64,000 nucleotides of DNA, from the NCBI RefSeq assembly GCF_905163445.1, contig NC_053185.1, forward strand, positions 13,038,001 to 13,102,000, in the 5' to 3' direction. Below the pieces are notes generated by a model that searched no databases, had not been told where the DNA came from, and saw only the letters and a program-made list of their open reading frames with translations. This DNA is from Pararge aegeria (taxonomy: Eukaryota > Arthropoda > Insecta > Lepidoptera > Nymphalidae). The position numbers were made by a program, and so were the translations under genes. Of the stretch, positions 1-11,683 are shown piece by piece. The stretch's first letter is position 1. Each line of letters starts with the position of its first letter.

Positions 1-489
1 CAACACGCAACTATAATTGCATACCTATCTAGTAATTAAATATTTATTTATTTATATCTTGTTATGCTAGTTAGTTAATGTCGTCGAGTGTACCTACTTA
101 AAACTTTCGTCAAGCTAAGAATTAATTTCTTTTATTTTTCCGGCCAATGAAATAAGGGTGCATCTAGGGCTTTTCGCAATGAGGTATAAGACAATTAATA
201 TATTAGTATTTTTAGTTTTCGTGTTACACTTTGTCTTAAAGGCCATATTATTGAAGTTCTTAATGATCTTTTCATGTTTTGGTATGAAGCGTCCATTTCC
301 CTGGTATAATATACTTACTAGGCTGTCTGGGTTACGACACTATGACTTCTTGTGTTGTGTGCAATGTTTTCTTCATCTATGGAGTGTACAGCACTATTTA
401 GTACATTTATACCGACTCTTTTTGCAATATCCTCTTCCAGCGATCTCTGTGACGTAGCCACCTACCGACCAAGTATAATAATATAGGCT
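1..489. other. AT-rich intergenic DNA, nothing recognised
   Basis: No coding region, RNA gene or known repeat is recognisable here. The 99-codon open frame starting near 158 has no known motif, consists of biased AT-rich codons, and is taken as chance. Confidence 0.5.
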
Positions 490-800
490 ACATGCCTATA
501 TCTGGTGAAAGCTGAAAAGGAAAAAGTATCTAAATACTTGGACCTTGCTCACGAGATTACCGCCATGTGGAATGTTGAGTCGACCGTTGTTGTTCCGATA
601 GTCGTTTCAGTCAATGGTCTTCTCGCGAAAAGCTTCGACCAACATCTCAAGAAGCTTTCGCTTGGTTGTTGGATCAAGGGTCGGATACAGAAGGCAGTAG
701 TCCTTGAAACGGCGCGTATTGTGAGGAGGTTTCTCACTCTGGAGCCCTGACCACCGGTTGTTTGGGCATTCAAAAGCCCCGCAAGCGGAGGGTGGAAGTT
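490..800 (+). pseudogene. LINE ORF2 C-terminal remnant
   Basis: An open frame from about 505 to 750 encodes a segment with the pattern KYLDLAHEITAMW, then VVVPIVVS, then QKAVVLETARIVRRFL. This resembles the region after the reverse transcriptase in insect non-LTR retrotransposons, where a 'K.. ..DLA.EI.RMW....VVPIVVS.......QKAVLL.T..IVRKFL' pattern recurs. The endonuclease and polymerase parts are absent, as expected of a 5'-truncated insertion. After the stop there is a short GC-rich stretch and then T/A-rich runs (798-870). Family assignment is from recalled pattern similarity; the exact clade is not certain. Confidence 0.6.
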
Positions 801-3800
801 TTTTTTTATAAATTTTTAATAGTGTTTTTTAATTTATTCTTAAGCATTGTTAATAATTAAAAAAAAAAAAAGAAAAATAATAAATGATAGAAATAACGTG
901 AGTAGGCTACATGCCTATAATACAAATTTTAATTATATGGTAGGTAGAACCTACAATTGTACGTTCGAAATCACTGTGAGAACTCGATAAGTGATTGTGA
1001 GTTCCTCGTTCTCAAATGGGAACTGAACGTTTGAGATATTAAATATTACCGCATTATATTTAGTAAGCGTTATACTCGTTGTTGGTACATAACATTGCAG
1101 ATGAGTTATAAATGAGGCTAGTGCAACCTTTTTGCAAAAAAAGAGGACATCGGCTAAAACTCGAGCAGAGTTCTATTTACAAAAAGGGAATTCAAAGAAA
1201 CTACAGATATCTAATGGAGATGGTTTCATAGCATCAAAGTGCAAAGCAATAAAAACAGATCGCGTAGGTAATTGAGCACCCTCCCGACATTCCCTGATTG
1301 CACGCTCGTTTCCCACGCCTTGGATCATCCTGGCTTCTTATGTAACTTAATCGAAATTCCGTAAAAGAGGAAGGCTATTAGGCGATCGATAATAATATTA
1401 TATTAGTAACATAATAACTCCTCGTCCTAGGGAACTGATGAGATCTTGATATAATTTACGGATCTAGGAATGATGGGGATACCTAAACATTCTTAAATAT
1501 GTATCTCGCAATATACAAAACATAAGAGAGGCTATTAAAACAATAAAAGCCTCCTGAACTAAGACTGGAACAATAAAACGTAGGTACCTACGCGCAAGGA
1601 GTTATACTGGGCCATGTAAAGTACTTCGTACCGCACTAAACTGACCCTCGTGCCTGCTTCACCGGTTAAGTGTAATAATCGTGCTTTTAAAACACCATTA
1701 AGAGCAAGGGAAATTATGAAGAACCTGGTTATAAAGCTGAACTAACTTTAGGTTATAGTATAATTTTACCAGCATCTATTTTTAACCAATACGAACATGA
1801 ACGTACGTAGGTACTTACCACACGTACTTTAAAAATCTTCAAAACTGTTCAATACTTGAACAATAAAACATTTAAGTATCGAACCAGTTACTAATTACAT
1901 CTTTTTTCATAGTCATCCCAGTTTGTGTAAAGATCTATGGCGTTTTATTAGTATTACTTATTTTGTTTTATCTATGTTTTTCCTCTCTTGTCTACGGCAA
2001 TATAAGATTAATGTAGCAAAAATAATGTTTGTTGTTACAAATAAAAATAAACGGTTGTTAATTGTGAATATGGCTCTATAAGTTATTTCAATAAATCCTC
2101 AACAAGAACCATTACTTATTTTTTAAGATAAACAAGCAAAAAGAGAAAAGGAGACATTTCACACAAAATAGAGGCTTACTCTGACTGAGGAAGTCCCATA
2201 GGCTAAATGAACCTATACCTAGACTTAAGAAAGTAAACAATCGAATCAGTGATTTACAAGTAAAACCACAAACAACGGAAAAGACTATTTCGCAATTATA
2301 AGCAGTAATGAGTAAAAAACCAATAAAAACCTTTCAATCAAACAATTGTCTATAGATATTTTGTTATTAAGGTTTTAAAGACGCAGGGCTATCAACTTCA
2401 CCCCCTATTTAACCCGTTAATTGTGGATTTCGTTGGATATTTTATTAGAGGATGAATTTGCTGTGAAAGGCTTCCAAAGAGCCTTAAACACTTTGTGTAG
2501 GTTGCGAAAATCGTACCAGTAATTTTACCTACATCTATTTAAAACCAACACGAGCTTGATTTTTACTCTACCATCTACAGAACAATTATTTTTGAAGATA
2601 AACAAGCAAGAGAAAGAAAAAAAGACATTTCACAGACAGCTTTTATGTACTGTTACTTTCACGTAAGGGCCCTAAATGTACAATTGGAGTAACATCTTAA
2701 GCTCGCGCCGTACTCGAGGATTGTTCCTGTAATCTTACGGTTATGAGTAGGAATCATGTGAAGCAGAGCTAGTAATTGGGTGCACCCGAGCGGCGCTTGT
2801 AATTGATATGGCAACCTAGCGGTTCTTCAGATTTGTACTCGTATCTGCGCCCTTTGATTGTATATGGCTGCGATCTTTAAGTCGTTACGGCATGCGGCAA
2901 TTGAACTGGTGCTTCTGGGTGAAAAGCAATTTAACTACCTATTCACGATGTTGCAATAAGTACAGTTAGAAGACGTTGGAGTTTTAATTTGGATAAATAT
3001 TTATGTATTGACTTGTAAAACTATTATCTATGGTAGATTTATCCGTTTAGCTATGCCAGGTGCTTAATTTGTTAAACGCTTTTTAATAGAGAGTTTCGTG
3101 ATTGTTTTTAAAGTTGTCCAACGATACCAGTCTTGCCTACTGGTTTATCACATCTTAGGTAACGGTTACAAAGTGTTTATTACCTAAGATTTTAAGTTAT
3201 TGTTTTGCTTTTGTCATAGGAATAGAAGGCGGATCAATTAAATCATTAATAATAACTGCCTTATTTAGGAAGTAAAAATATTGCATGACATTATTTTTGA
3301 AAGATTAGCATGTGCTTGATGTAATGATATCTAGATAATCTAGACTTTATGTACCTACTTAAACCTTACTGAATAGGATTCCTATTCCATTATAAGTAGA
3401 CACATAATTCAATAATTTGGATTATTTATTATTTTGTTATTAAATACCTACTAAAAACTCTTTTATTATAGTTAGAGAATGTAGATAGAAAACTACTATG
3501 TTAGGTACTAATACTATGTTGACAGTGCTTACCAAAATATTTACTACGGCGAACAATCGATACAACATAGGTAAACTGAGCTTATACATCGTTCACGATT
3601 TACACTTCGATAATGTTCTATACGATGTTTTGTATGTTACGATTTACGTCGCGATTCCCGCCAAAGGTGTGGGAGTAAGTTGTACGCGAGTGTGTTATGC
3701 CGGTTTGCCCGCTAAACTGAAAGAGTAAGCACCGTGAGAGCTTCGCGAACGGTCTCTGAATGGCCCACTCCACGGAGGGAGAAATGGCGGGAGGGACGTT

Positions 3801-4053
3801 CTTGTAGGGGAAACCGCGTCAACCGCCTCCGGTAATTCACTAAGAAAAGTTATTTTTTGATTGCTTCGTAGGGACTTCGGGTGATAAAATCGTAGGTAAA
3901 CCTATAGGCCGATTTTTGTATTAAATAAACACATCGAGTATGTGTATGTGGAGGTAGGTACCACAATTTATAAAGGTAAGTAAACACACCGTATTATATG
4001 ACAATATTCTAAACCATAAATGACGTGAAAACCTTCGTCGATTTAAAGTCTAT
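801..4053. other. Intergenic DNA without recognised genes
   Basis: AT-rich DNA with no exon that I can support. Two similar segments of about 40 bases (2124-2167 and 2594-2636, both containing AAGATAAACAAGCAA and GACATTTCACA) suggest an old local duplication. 3540-3840 is less AT-rich than its surroundings and has a 76-codon frame, but no family resemblance is visible. Confidence 0.5.
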
Positions 4054-5865
4054 TTAACCCAGATAAGCCTGAAACTAAAATTTTCTGAAAATTTTGAAAA
4101 AAGTTACATTATTTAGTTTATTAGATCTAATGCAACATAAAAAAAATTATGAAAAAAAAATTAAGTGTAAGGCTTTCAGGGAAACAGCCGTCCTATATGT
4201 AGGACAGTAGGATAATAAGAGGAAATAAAAGACCATTTATGACAAAACAGAATGTAATCAAAAAGTGTAGTTTATTAGATAACTATTGATTATATTACCC
4301 ATTGTTATATGTAATTTACTAGATTAACACTATTTATGAATGATATGTTTCAAAACACTTGACACACACTCCAACATCACATTTCTTGCAACGTGTCAAA
4401 CATTTTTTGTGACATTGACGACAGTGTGTTTGCTTCGATTGAGGAATAACCAGATGATTCATTTGGTCTTTACGACTATCAGCATGTTCATGATGGGAGG
4501 GTCGGCTAGGCCCTCTTTTGGCATTTTTTCTGTTTGATTCAATCAAAGCAATTGCTACCCTTCTGCGAAAGCCAAGATGATCCAGTTTTCCATGATTTAT
4601 TTTATATAACTGCCATGCATTATGTTCGGCAAGATCAATCATGTGTGTGAGCAACGGCATGTACCATTTCTTACCTCGTATACCAATTCGGTAATGTGAA
4701 ATATTTTCATCAGACCGATCCACTCCTCCCATATATTTGTTATAGATGGACACCATATGTGGTTCTTCTATGACAATGTTTCTCTTTTCACTTTGTGAGA
4801 AGCGTTTGGCAGATTGTTTAGGATTTATTCCTACAGCATTAGAAGCAATACTGAATATATTATTGTCATGCCATTTAGCAATAATGAACGTGTTGTCATG
4901 TTTCGTTCTGTAATCGACAGCAACACGTTCCTTTTTTTTCAGTAACTTCGATGTAATCAGAGGACAACTAGATGTCCTGTTTTCTCGAACTGTCCCAGTG
5001 CAACGAAGGCCTTTCTTTGTTATCTCTTCCAGCAAGGGCGTCCCAGTAAAAAAATTATCAAAAACTACGTGGTAAGGAAGGTCGAAGCCACGTGAAATCA
5101 GCACATCGCAAAAAGTGAGAACAACGCTTGCACCCAGCCAGTTTTCTCCATGCGTAGGTACGCCTACGTTTAGTTCGACCTGTAGAATCAGAAGGTTCTT
5201 CTTCTGTATCACTCACCATAATCTGCCCTTGAATCATTACTTCAGCCGGTTGAAGCAGAATGTTTCGTGGCAAATTATTCAAAGTTACATTATCTTCTTC
5301 ACCCGAATCTTCGTCAGTGAGACAGTCAGGATCAACAGGAGGAGGTAGAATACTTATCAGTCGTTCTCTATAATCTTCTTCATTATCAGAAACATTTTCT
5401 AAAGCATCTAAAATTTCATGCGCAGCTAACGGTCTGTGAAGAAAAAGTTGTATTATTGTACTAAAATCATGTATATTATCCTACTGTCCTATATATAGTA
5501 CGCTAGTATTTGTAACAAGTTATACGTAATTTATTTATATTATTTTGCTAGAATATTTATTTAGTACAAAAGTTAAGGTTATCAACTAGATATTAACACA
5601 GAAAAAAACAACTCACGAGTAAAATATAACTTTTTATACATACCTGTCATTTGCCATGTCTGCAACGCAATTTTATTACACACTTATAAGGTAAAATATA
5701 AGGTAAAAACTGTTAAAATAACTGTCTTTTTATTTTTTCTAATAAAGCTGACACGTTTCTTACTGCAAATCATAAGACTAAATAATCTTAGATAAAGAGG
5801 GTATTCTGATATTTTTTTTTATTTCTACTGTCCTAAATATAGGACAGTAGGCTTATCTGGGTTAA
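4054..5865 (-). mobile_element. piggyBac-type DNA transposon, internally deleted
   Basis: The element has both classical ends. The 13-base terminal inverted repeats are CCCAGATAAGCCT at 4058-4070 and AGGCTTATCTGGG at 5849-5861. Both are flanked directly by TTAA (4054-4057 and 5862-5865), the target duplication typical of piggyBac. The body is about 1.8 kb and carries a broken transposase gene on the minus strand. Subterminal copies of a GGACAGTAG / CTACTGTCC motif occur near 4190-4212, 5479-5495 and 5826-5850; the last forms a near-perfect palindrome beside the TIR. Matching TIRs suggest that the ends could still be recognised by a transposase supplied elsewhere, but that is inference. Confidence 0.95.
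4334..5657 (-). pseudogene. piggyBac-like transposase, deleted and frameshifted
   Basis: Exon 1 (5657-5644) codes MAND and the first two bases of an Arg codon, followed by a consensus donor (GTATGT). The intron ends at the acceptor TTCACAG, and exon 2 starts at 5433 in phase. It gives an acidic N-terminal region (RPLAAHEILDALENVSDNEE...), as in many piggyBac-derived transposases. This frame runs to about 5180. The downstream transposase then continues in a different frame (stop at 4334) from LGASVVL onward. It contains DNFF (second catalytic Asp), MGGVDRSD (third catalytic Asp) and a C-terminal Cys-rich zinc-binding domain with HCRQCHKKC, RCKKC and VCVKC. Family members are about 550-600 residues. 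Here some 200 or more residues of the central catalytic domain, including the first catalytic Asp, are missing at the junction around 5150-5190, so the protein cannot be active. Confidence 0.93.
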
Positions 5866-7419
5866 AGACTAAAAAAATATGTTTGTATTTTGGGGATAGT
5901 AACAGGCACAATTAATGTATTTAAAAAAGCCTGCCAAGTACAAATCGTAGTAGGTATTTGTGCTTGCGCTCACCTAACTTTGTATGTACCTAGAGGGTTA
6001 TTGCTGATATCTATACATAGGTAGGTACTTACAAACTAACCTATATAACTTGCTGGTTAAGACTTGGTCCAATTTTCCTGCTAAGTTTACATAAACGTCT
6101 ATTCATACCACTGACGCAACATTCATAATTTCAGATTTGAATTTACTTTAATACCTACTTATTCTTCCAGAGTACCTAGGTAGGTACCTACGGATGAAAG
6201 AATCCTACTGTAGGTGCCGTAGGTAGTTACACTATAAAGCGGGTGAGACCGCTGACCTTCCAATGTTATAAAGAAATTAAATAAGTTTTTTGTAGTGTCT
6301 ATAACTAGTAAACCGATTCAAAAGATTGTTTCTATTAATTAATTAGTACCTAACTACTTTCATAATTTATCTCATATTCATTATTCAGATATCTATATTT
6401 AAGTACCTAAGGTACGTATAGGCACGAATACAGCAAGGTACCTACGGAATCGTTTCAATTCCTAGACAAATAAATAATTTATTGGTCCTTCGATTGGCCT
6501 CGCCATTGCGCAATTGATGTTTTATTTATTGTATAAAATATCCACTTTGTCTATTGATTTTAAACACACGGCTTTTATATGTTGACTAACTAAGAATTCC
6601 TACTATATTATACCTACCTAGAAATGGAAAAAGAAATGCTGACAAAATAAAACTACTATTTCTACATTTTACGTGGCTTAAAAATGTTATAGAAAATATT
6701 TATTTATTGCTTTTTATTTGTACTACCTAGTGGGATTTTTCACGCTATTTAGTGGTTAGATTTGCAATTATACAAAATGTCAACTGCTCATAACCTTTTA
6801 CAAAATATTCCTTTCCCTGGAGCATTTATGGTTTAGGCGTTTTCCCGCCACTTTATTATCAGCTTATTAATTCTTACAAGGAGAAATTTATTACAAACCA
6901 TACTATAATCGAATCGCAAACCGCGCCGATGACGGATGCCCCGTGCGCCATCCGTAGTCTTCATCAACAGTTTCGCGTGATCAAATGGTGCGTTTCGAAA
7001 GCAAATGCTGAAGATACTCAAATCGCTATAGGTGTCCCTTTAATATTTGGAGTTTCCTCGAATTTACTTAACCTCGATTTAGCGTATTGATAACCTCCTC
7101 CTTTTTGTATGTCGGTTGAAAATATCTACCTGTGTTGTATCGCAGATTCTCCAACTAAATGGTTTAATCGATTTTAATGTTATTTTTATGTATAACTATC
7201 CTAAGCTGAGTTGTCTAGTGGCTAGGTCATTTAGCTTAGGATAGGTTTAGCTAGGTACATAGACTATATAGTACGAGCTTGAAGGTGTCGCTGTTGTTCC
7301 AAATATATTTATTTCATTCCAAGTTGCAGCCAAATTAGTTTTATGGCGTGAAGGAGTACCTACATATCTAAGAAATATACAAACTTTTACATTTGTCACT
7401 ATTGTCGTTATATTAATAT

Positions 7420-7565
7420 CCCACAGACCTCCTCTCTGAATGTCCACGCTGGCCAAGTGAGGATTGGTAGAAGCCTTTGAGAACAGTATGGACAAGTTTC
7501 AGGCACGTAGGTTTCCTCACGATATTTTTGTTTGCCGTTAAAGCGAGTGATATTTAATTGCCTGT
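7420..7565 (-). mobile_element. tRNA-derived SINE (family A), decayed fragment
   Basis: Minus-strand match to the body of SINE family A: it shows 'CCACGCTGGCCAAGTG', 'GATTGGTAGA', 'TTTGAGAACA', 'CAGGCACGTAGG' and 'TTCCTCACGAT' in the family order. The tRNA-like head is missing. Confidence 0.65.
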
Positions 7566-7817
7566 CAAACAATTCACTACCTACCACGTTACTCCGGAAA
7601 AAAGAAAGGCCCAAGTCCTAACTGTACAGTTTTATATTTAATAGCAACTTCTTTTAAACACAGACGAGCATAAAATTTTATTTCCTTGTATACAATTTCC
7701 ATCTGCATTACATCATTATCAACTTATTACCAGGCGGCGGTGTCTTCTTAGTTTTTCTTCCTCTTAGCCCAGGGTTTAGGACGTAGTCTATGACACTGGC
7801 TAAGTGTCGATTTTACA

Positions 7818-7895
7818 CACGGCTTTGAGAATATTGGCATATGAAGTTTGCTCACGATGTATTCCTTCACCATTCGAGCAAATGATATTTCATTG
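7818..7895 (-). mobile_element. SINE family A, decayed fragment
   Basis: A short, diverged piece of the family A body ('CTTTGAGAATATT', 'CTCACGATGTATTCCTTCAC', 'GCAAATGATATTT'). Ends are not determinable. Confidence 0.5.
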
Positions 7896-8185
7896 CGTAT
7901 ATTTCATTTTCAATACTAACCTATACAACGCCTGCCAAAAATTAATACCAACAAGTTATTTTTATATTTTGCTATTCACTCAGTAGGTACGGAATTTAAA
8001 TAGTATTCGGTACATGGGTACAGCGAGCTTTGCATTAATCTGTTTATAGTATTACTACTACTATACAGATACTACTATAGTTCTACATTATATAATTATA
8101 ACAATGTTTAACCGACTTAAAAATAAGGAGAAATTTCTCTATTCTACCCGTATGTTTTAGTTTGGTAGGTACTTTCATTGTCAAA

Positions 8186-8300
8186 CTATCCCAGACCCAC
8201 TACAGGGCAAGTCTCTTCTAAAGGTTTAGTATGGATTGGTGGACTTCACACGCCTATGAGACAATTATGGAGAAATCTCAGGCATGCAGGTTTCGGAATA
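8186..8300 (-). mobile_element. SINE family A, decayed fragment
   Basis: Family A tail and body with 'CCCACTACAGGGCA', 'GGATTGGTGGACTTCACAC' and 'CTCAGGCATGCAGGTTTC'. It is truncated before the tRNA-like head. Confidence 0.65.
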
Positions 8301-9072
8301 TAATATACCAAGCGGCTTAGAAAAAATCTCACTGTTTCATACCACTAAAGATAACTTGTTTACATAGGTTACCCAAGGTGTATACAGTACTATAAGTGAG
8401 CAACTATCTTCATACAAGAGTACTTAGTTTCCTTTAAAGAACAAAGATTTATTTGTTGGTTTTTGTTTATTTGTAACCACCGTTAACTTTGGAAAGTTGT
8501 TTTATCCAGAAGTAACGAAGGCTATATTTAATTTTTTTTTTTACTTATAAGATTTCAGCCTGAAATAATGGTATTTACAAACCAACACAGAAGACATTTA
8601 CAGCATTCTTTTTAAAAAAAGATCTCTAGATCAAAATTTAGTGAGATCCGTTGGGACGTTGGGATTATTTTTCCAAAATATTTAAAAAAATTAGATTACG
8701 GAACGTACGTGGATGTTTTTAAAAGTAGTAATAAAAGAGTGACCAAATATAACATAACACAGTATGCCTACGTCACGTCTTAGTAAGCGCAGTTGAAACT
8801 GCCAACAGCACTAGGTATTTTTATTTGCTTAGGTATTTATATTGTTATATTATTTTTCGTGATTTACCTACCTACTTTACTTTAGGAGTAAAATATTTCC
8901 TTTAGGCAAGTCCTGATTTTTTTTAATACAATTTTTACATTTACATTACATTAGCAGATTATAATACGCTCGGATTTTTTTTTTATATGAGACATTGTTA
9001 AGCTTTGAAATGCATGTGTCCAGTTTTTTTTTATATTCTATTTATTGATGTACGTATAAGTACCTACTTGTG

Positions 9073-9310
9073 TCGACCTCCGTGGCGCAGTTTTGAGCAT
9101 TGCGCTCTTATAAATAGAAGGCCTCGGATTAGATCCCTGGCCGGGGGAATTTATCTCTTTCTCTGGTCTGATGAGAGGCTTTGGCCATTTTTCGCCTAGT
9201 GATTTCGTGTTTCGATACGATGTCACTTAGAAACCGATTAGAGGTTTGAATAACTCCCATACCCCTAACATGTTAACCCGATGGCATCTTAAACTACATA
9301 ACCACCAACC
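9073..9310 (+). mobile_element. tRNA-derived SINE (family C)
   Basis: A tRNA-like head (CCTCCGTGGCGCAG as A box, GGATTAGATCCCTGG as B-box-like region) is followed by a body with 'CTCTGGTCTGATGAGAGGC', 'CACTTAGAAACCGATTAGAG' and 'CCCATACCCCTAACATGTTA'. The same body appears in inverse orientation at 24190-24540 and in part at 56375-56545. It is a SINE rather than a functional tRNA, because no cloverleaf closes. Confidence 0.75.
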
Positions 9311-10059
9311 AAGTGAAAATTCTGTTAAGGGCAAACTTGTAGCAGAATAACAAAATAAAAGGTCATACTGCCCCGCCAAATCCAACCTTGAATGGTGACC
9401 GAAATCTAACCGATGACGCGGATTAACTATTACATACAGAATAATTATCCACTGATATTAATTAAGCAAATGTTGATGACGCAAAACGCCCTCGTAACGC
9501 ATTTATTTCGAAACCAAGTATTATCATATTATGTGACCACGAAGACCGCAAATTCTTATCAGTCCATATAGTTTATCAAAAACTCTCGTTCTGCTATCTG
9601 CTGCATTAAAATAGCAAGTATCTGTTTTCTTGATAATAATATTGTCACTGATAAAATTCCTAAATGACAAACAATTTTGCAAAATTCAAAGTTTTTGCGC
9701 AACGTATTCAATAGGGATAGGGATAAATTCCGAGCGTAATGAGGACGGCTGCACCTACAATCCCGAGTGTAGCAAGGGTTAAAGGGCGCCCAATAAGAAT
9801 AAGACAGCATTACACCCAAGTTGTTTAATACTCTGCTCTTCAATTGTCTTTCGAGAAAATCCTTCGTCGAGGTTACATACCTAGCATTATTAAAATGAAT
9901 ATAATTTTCTCGGGATGCCGGGTTTTTATTACTTCAAATGACATTACAAACCATAGAAATTCAGTGCAAAATTGAAACCCTGCTAAGCTTTATGAATGTA
10001 ATTAAGTGATTTATTTACGTTTGTTTAACAGATTATTTTAAAACTTTTAATTATTCTTG
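9311..10059. other. Intergenic DNA, nothing recognised
   Basis: No coding motif or known repeat is seen. The 94-codon minus-strand frame at 9559-9843 shows no family features and is treated as chance. Confidence 0.5.
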
Positions 10060-10308
10060 CGGTGATAGGTTAGGTTCGAATCCCAGCTACACTTTTTAAG
10101 TTAAGTGCGTTAGCTATTAAAATATCACTTGCTTTAATGGTAAAGGAAAACATCGTGAGAAAACCTGCATGCCTGAGAGTTCTTCATAATGTTCTCAAAA
10201 TAGTGTGGAGTCCACCAATCTTTACTGGGCCAGAGTGGTGGACTACAGCCTTCTCATTGTGGGAGGAGACCAGGGAACGCCTGTAGTGGGCCAGTAATGG
10301 TAATGATG
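10060..10308 (+). mobile_element. tRNA-derived SINE (family A)
   Basis: Starts with GGTGATAGGTTAGGTTCGAATCCC, which retains the B-box-like GGTTCGAATCC. It continues through 'TATCACTTGCTTTAATGG', 'GTGAGAAAACCTGCATGCC' and 'GTGTGGAGTCCACCAATC' to the tail 'GTAGTGGGCCAGTAATGG'. It lies 3' of the Idh polyadenylation signal in convergent orientation. Confidence 0.8.
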
Positions 10309-10341
10309 CAGAAATAAAAGACTATTATAATAAATAACTCA

Positions 10342-10347
10342 TTTATT
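10342..10347 (-). terminator. Candidate polyadenylation signal of Idh
   Basis: AATAAA on the minus strand, about 110 bases after the Idh stop codon. A further TTTATT-rich stretch follows, so the exact cleavage site is not determined. Confidence 0.5.
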
Positions 10348-10456
10348 ACAAATAAACAAGAGAAATAAATAAATGCCGTAATAGATCCTTGAGCCCATTA
10401 TTAAAAATCGTAGATATAAAATGTCACAAATGGCTGAGTTTCCATTCAGGGCTCAG

Positions 10457-11683
10457 TCATTGGCCCAAACTCTTTTTCAAATTCTCGGCCAGTTTGTCCA
10501 AAAACTCAAATGTCTCATAGTAATCAGATCTCTTAACATTGTTCATGCCTTTAATGCAAATAGCAAGATCTTTGGTCATGACGCCAGATTCAATGGTATC
10601 AATGCATACCTTTTCGAGAGTTTCGGCGAATTTCGTGAGTTCCGAATTATTGTCTAACTTAGCACGGTGCAGTAGACCTCGTGTCCATGCAAATATAGAA
10701 GCAATGGGATTCGTAGATGTCTCTTTTCCCTGTTGGTAGAACCGGTAGTGTCTGGTAACAGTTCCATGAGCGGCTTCGGCTTCTACCGTTTTACCATCAG
10801 GACATATCAAAACTGAGGTCATTAGCCCTAAAGATCCGTATCCCTGAGCAACGGAATCAGACTGAACATCTCCGTCGTAATTCTTGCAAGCCCATACAAA
10901 TCCACCTTCGGACTTCATTGCGTAGGCAACCATATCATCAATAAGGCGGTGCTCATACCAAATGCCTGCAGCTTCATATAGCGTTTTGTACTCTTTGTCG
11001 TAAATTTCTTGGAAGATGTCTTTGAAACGGCCATCGTACTTCTTAAGAATAGTATTCTTCGTGCTCAAGTATAGGGGATACTTTCTATCCAGAGCAAACT
11101 TGAATGACGAATGTGCAAAATCAATAATTGAGGCATCAGTATTGAACATACCAATTGCAACACCAGCACCTTTAAAATCGTTTACTACATACCGCATAGG
11201 TTCACCTGACGCGGGGGTGAAAACGAGTTCCAACTTACCCTCCCCAGGTACAACAAAATCTGTAGCCTTATACTGGTCTGCATGAGCATGACGGCCAATA
11301 ATAATGGGCTTTTCCCACCCAGTGACCAGACGAGGAATATTTTTACAGATGATAGCTTCCCTGAAAACGGTTCCTCCAAGGATGTTACGAATTGTACCAT
11401 TAGGACTTTTCCACATCTTCTTTAGATTAAATTCCTCCACTCTCTTCTCATCAGGAGTAATTGTAGCGCACTTGATGCCGACATTGTACTTTTTCACAGC
11501 ATTCGCACAATCAATTGTTACCTGATCATCAGTTTTGTCACGGTTTTCCATGCCTAAATCGTAGGTGTGTAACTCAATGTCCAAAAATGGTAAAATCAGT
11601 TTGTTCTTTATAAGGTCCCAGATAATTCTAGTCATTTCATCGCCAAGGATGTCAACAACTGGTCCAGCCTTTATTTTCGACAT
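10457..11683 (-). CDS. Idh: Isocitrate dehydrogenase [NADP], cytosolic type
   Basis: Oxidative decarboxylation of isocitrate to 2-oxoglutarate with NADP+ reduction. The intact frame is 408 residues, close to the usual ~410 of eukaryotic IDH1-type enzymes. Visible conserved parts: GDEMTRIIW (14-22), CATITPDEKR (72-81), MWKSPNGTIRNILGGTVFRE (90-109), GRHAHADQY (130-138, with the active-site Arg131), STKNTILKKYDGRF (207-220, Lys209), WYEHRLIDD (242-250), NYDGDVQSD (268-276, metal ligands Asp249, Asp272 and Asp276 by alignment to human IDH1) and GTVTRH (307-312, the NADP 2'-phosphate region). The ATG at 11683 is chosen because TTGTTTACAG, a splice acceptor, lies just upstream (intron ends at 11691); the longer frame to 11758 reads intron. 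There is no mitochondrial leader, and the C-terminus SLGQ is not a peroxisomal SKL-type signal, so a cytosolic location is inferred. The coding part has no introns. Confidence 0.95.
   Translation of the reverse strand: MSKIKAGPVVDILGDEMTRIIWDLIKNKLILPFLDIELHTYDLGMENRDKTDDQVTIDCANAVKKYNVGIKCATITPDEKRVEEFNLKKMWKSPNGTIRNILGGTVFREAIICKNIPRLVTGWEKPIIIGRHAHADQYKATDFVVPGEGKLELVFTPASGEPMRYVVNDFKGAGVAIGMFNTDASIIDFAHSSFKFALDRKYPLYLSTKNTILKKYDGRFKDIFQEIYDKEYKTLYEAAGIWYEHRLIDDMVAYAMKSEGGFVWACKNYDGDVQSDSVAQGYGSLGLMTSVLICPDGKTVEAEAAHGTVTRHYRFYQQGKETSTNPIASIFAWTRGLLHRAKLDNNSELTKFAETLEKVCIDTIESGVMTKDLAICIKGMNNVKRSDYYETFEFLDKLAENLKKSLGQ

Larger units (their letters stand above)
5866..9072. other. Intergenic DNA with decayed SINE fragments
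   Basis: No supported gene. Short GTAGGTAC/TACCTACC-rich tracts occur at 6168-6230. Decayed minus-strand pieces of the common tRNA-derived SINE lie at 7420-7565, 7818-7895 and 8186-8300 and are listed separately. The rest is AT-rich and shows nothing I recognise. Confidence 0.55.

Noticed and set aside
1430..1475. Hammerhead ribozyme core (CTGATGAG)
   Set aside because: The second conserved GAAA box and the closing stems are missing.
3498..3728. Possible 76-codon protein in a less AT-rich patch
   Set aside because: No domain, no splice context, no signal; kept only as a note.
9073..9150. Functional tRNA gene
   Set aside because: A- and B-box-like parts belong to a SINE head; the acceptor stem does not pair and the SINE body follows directly. 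The same holds for the heads at 21535, 23703 and 52332.
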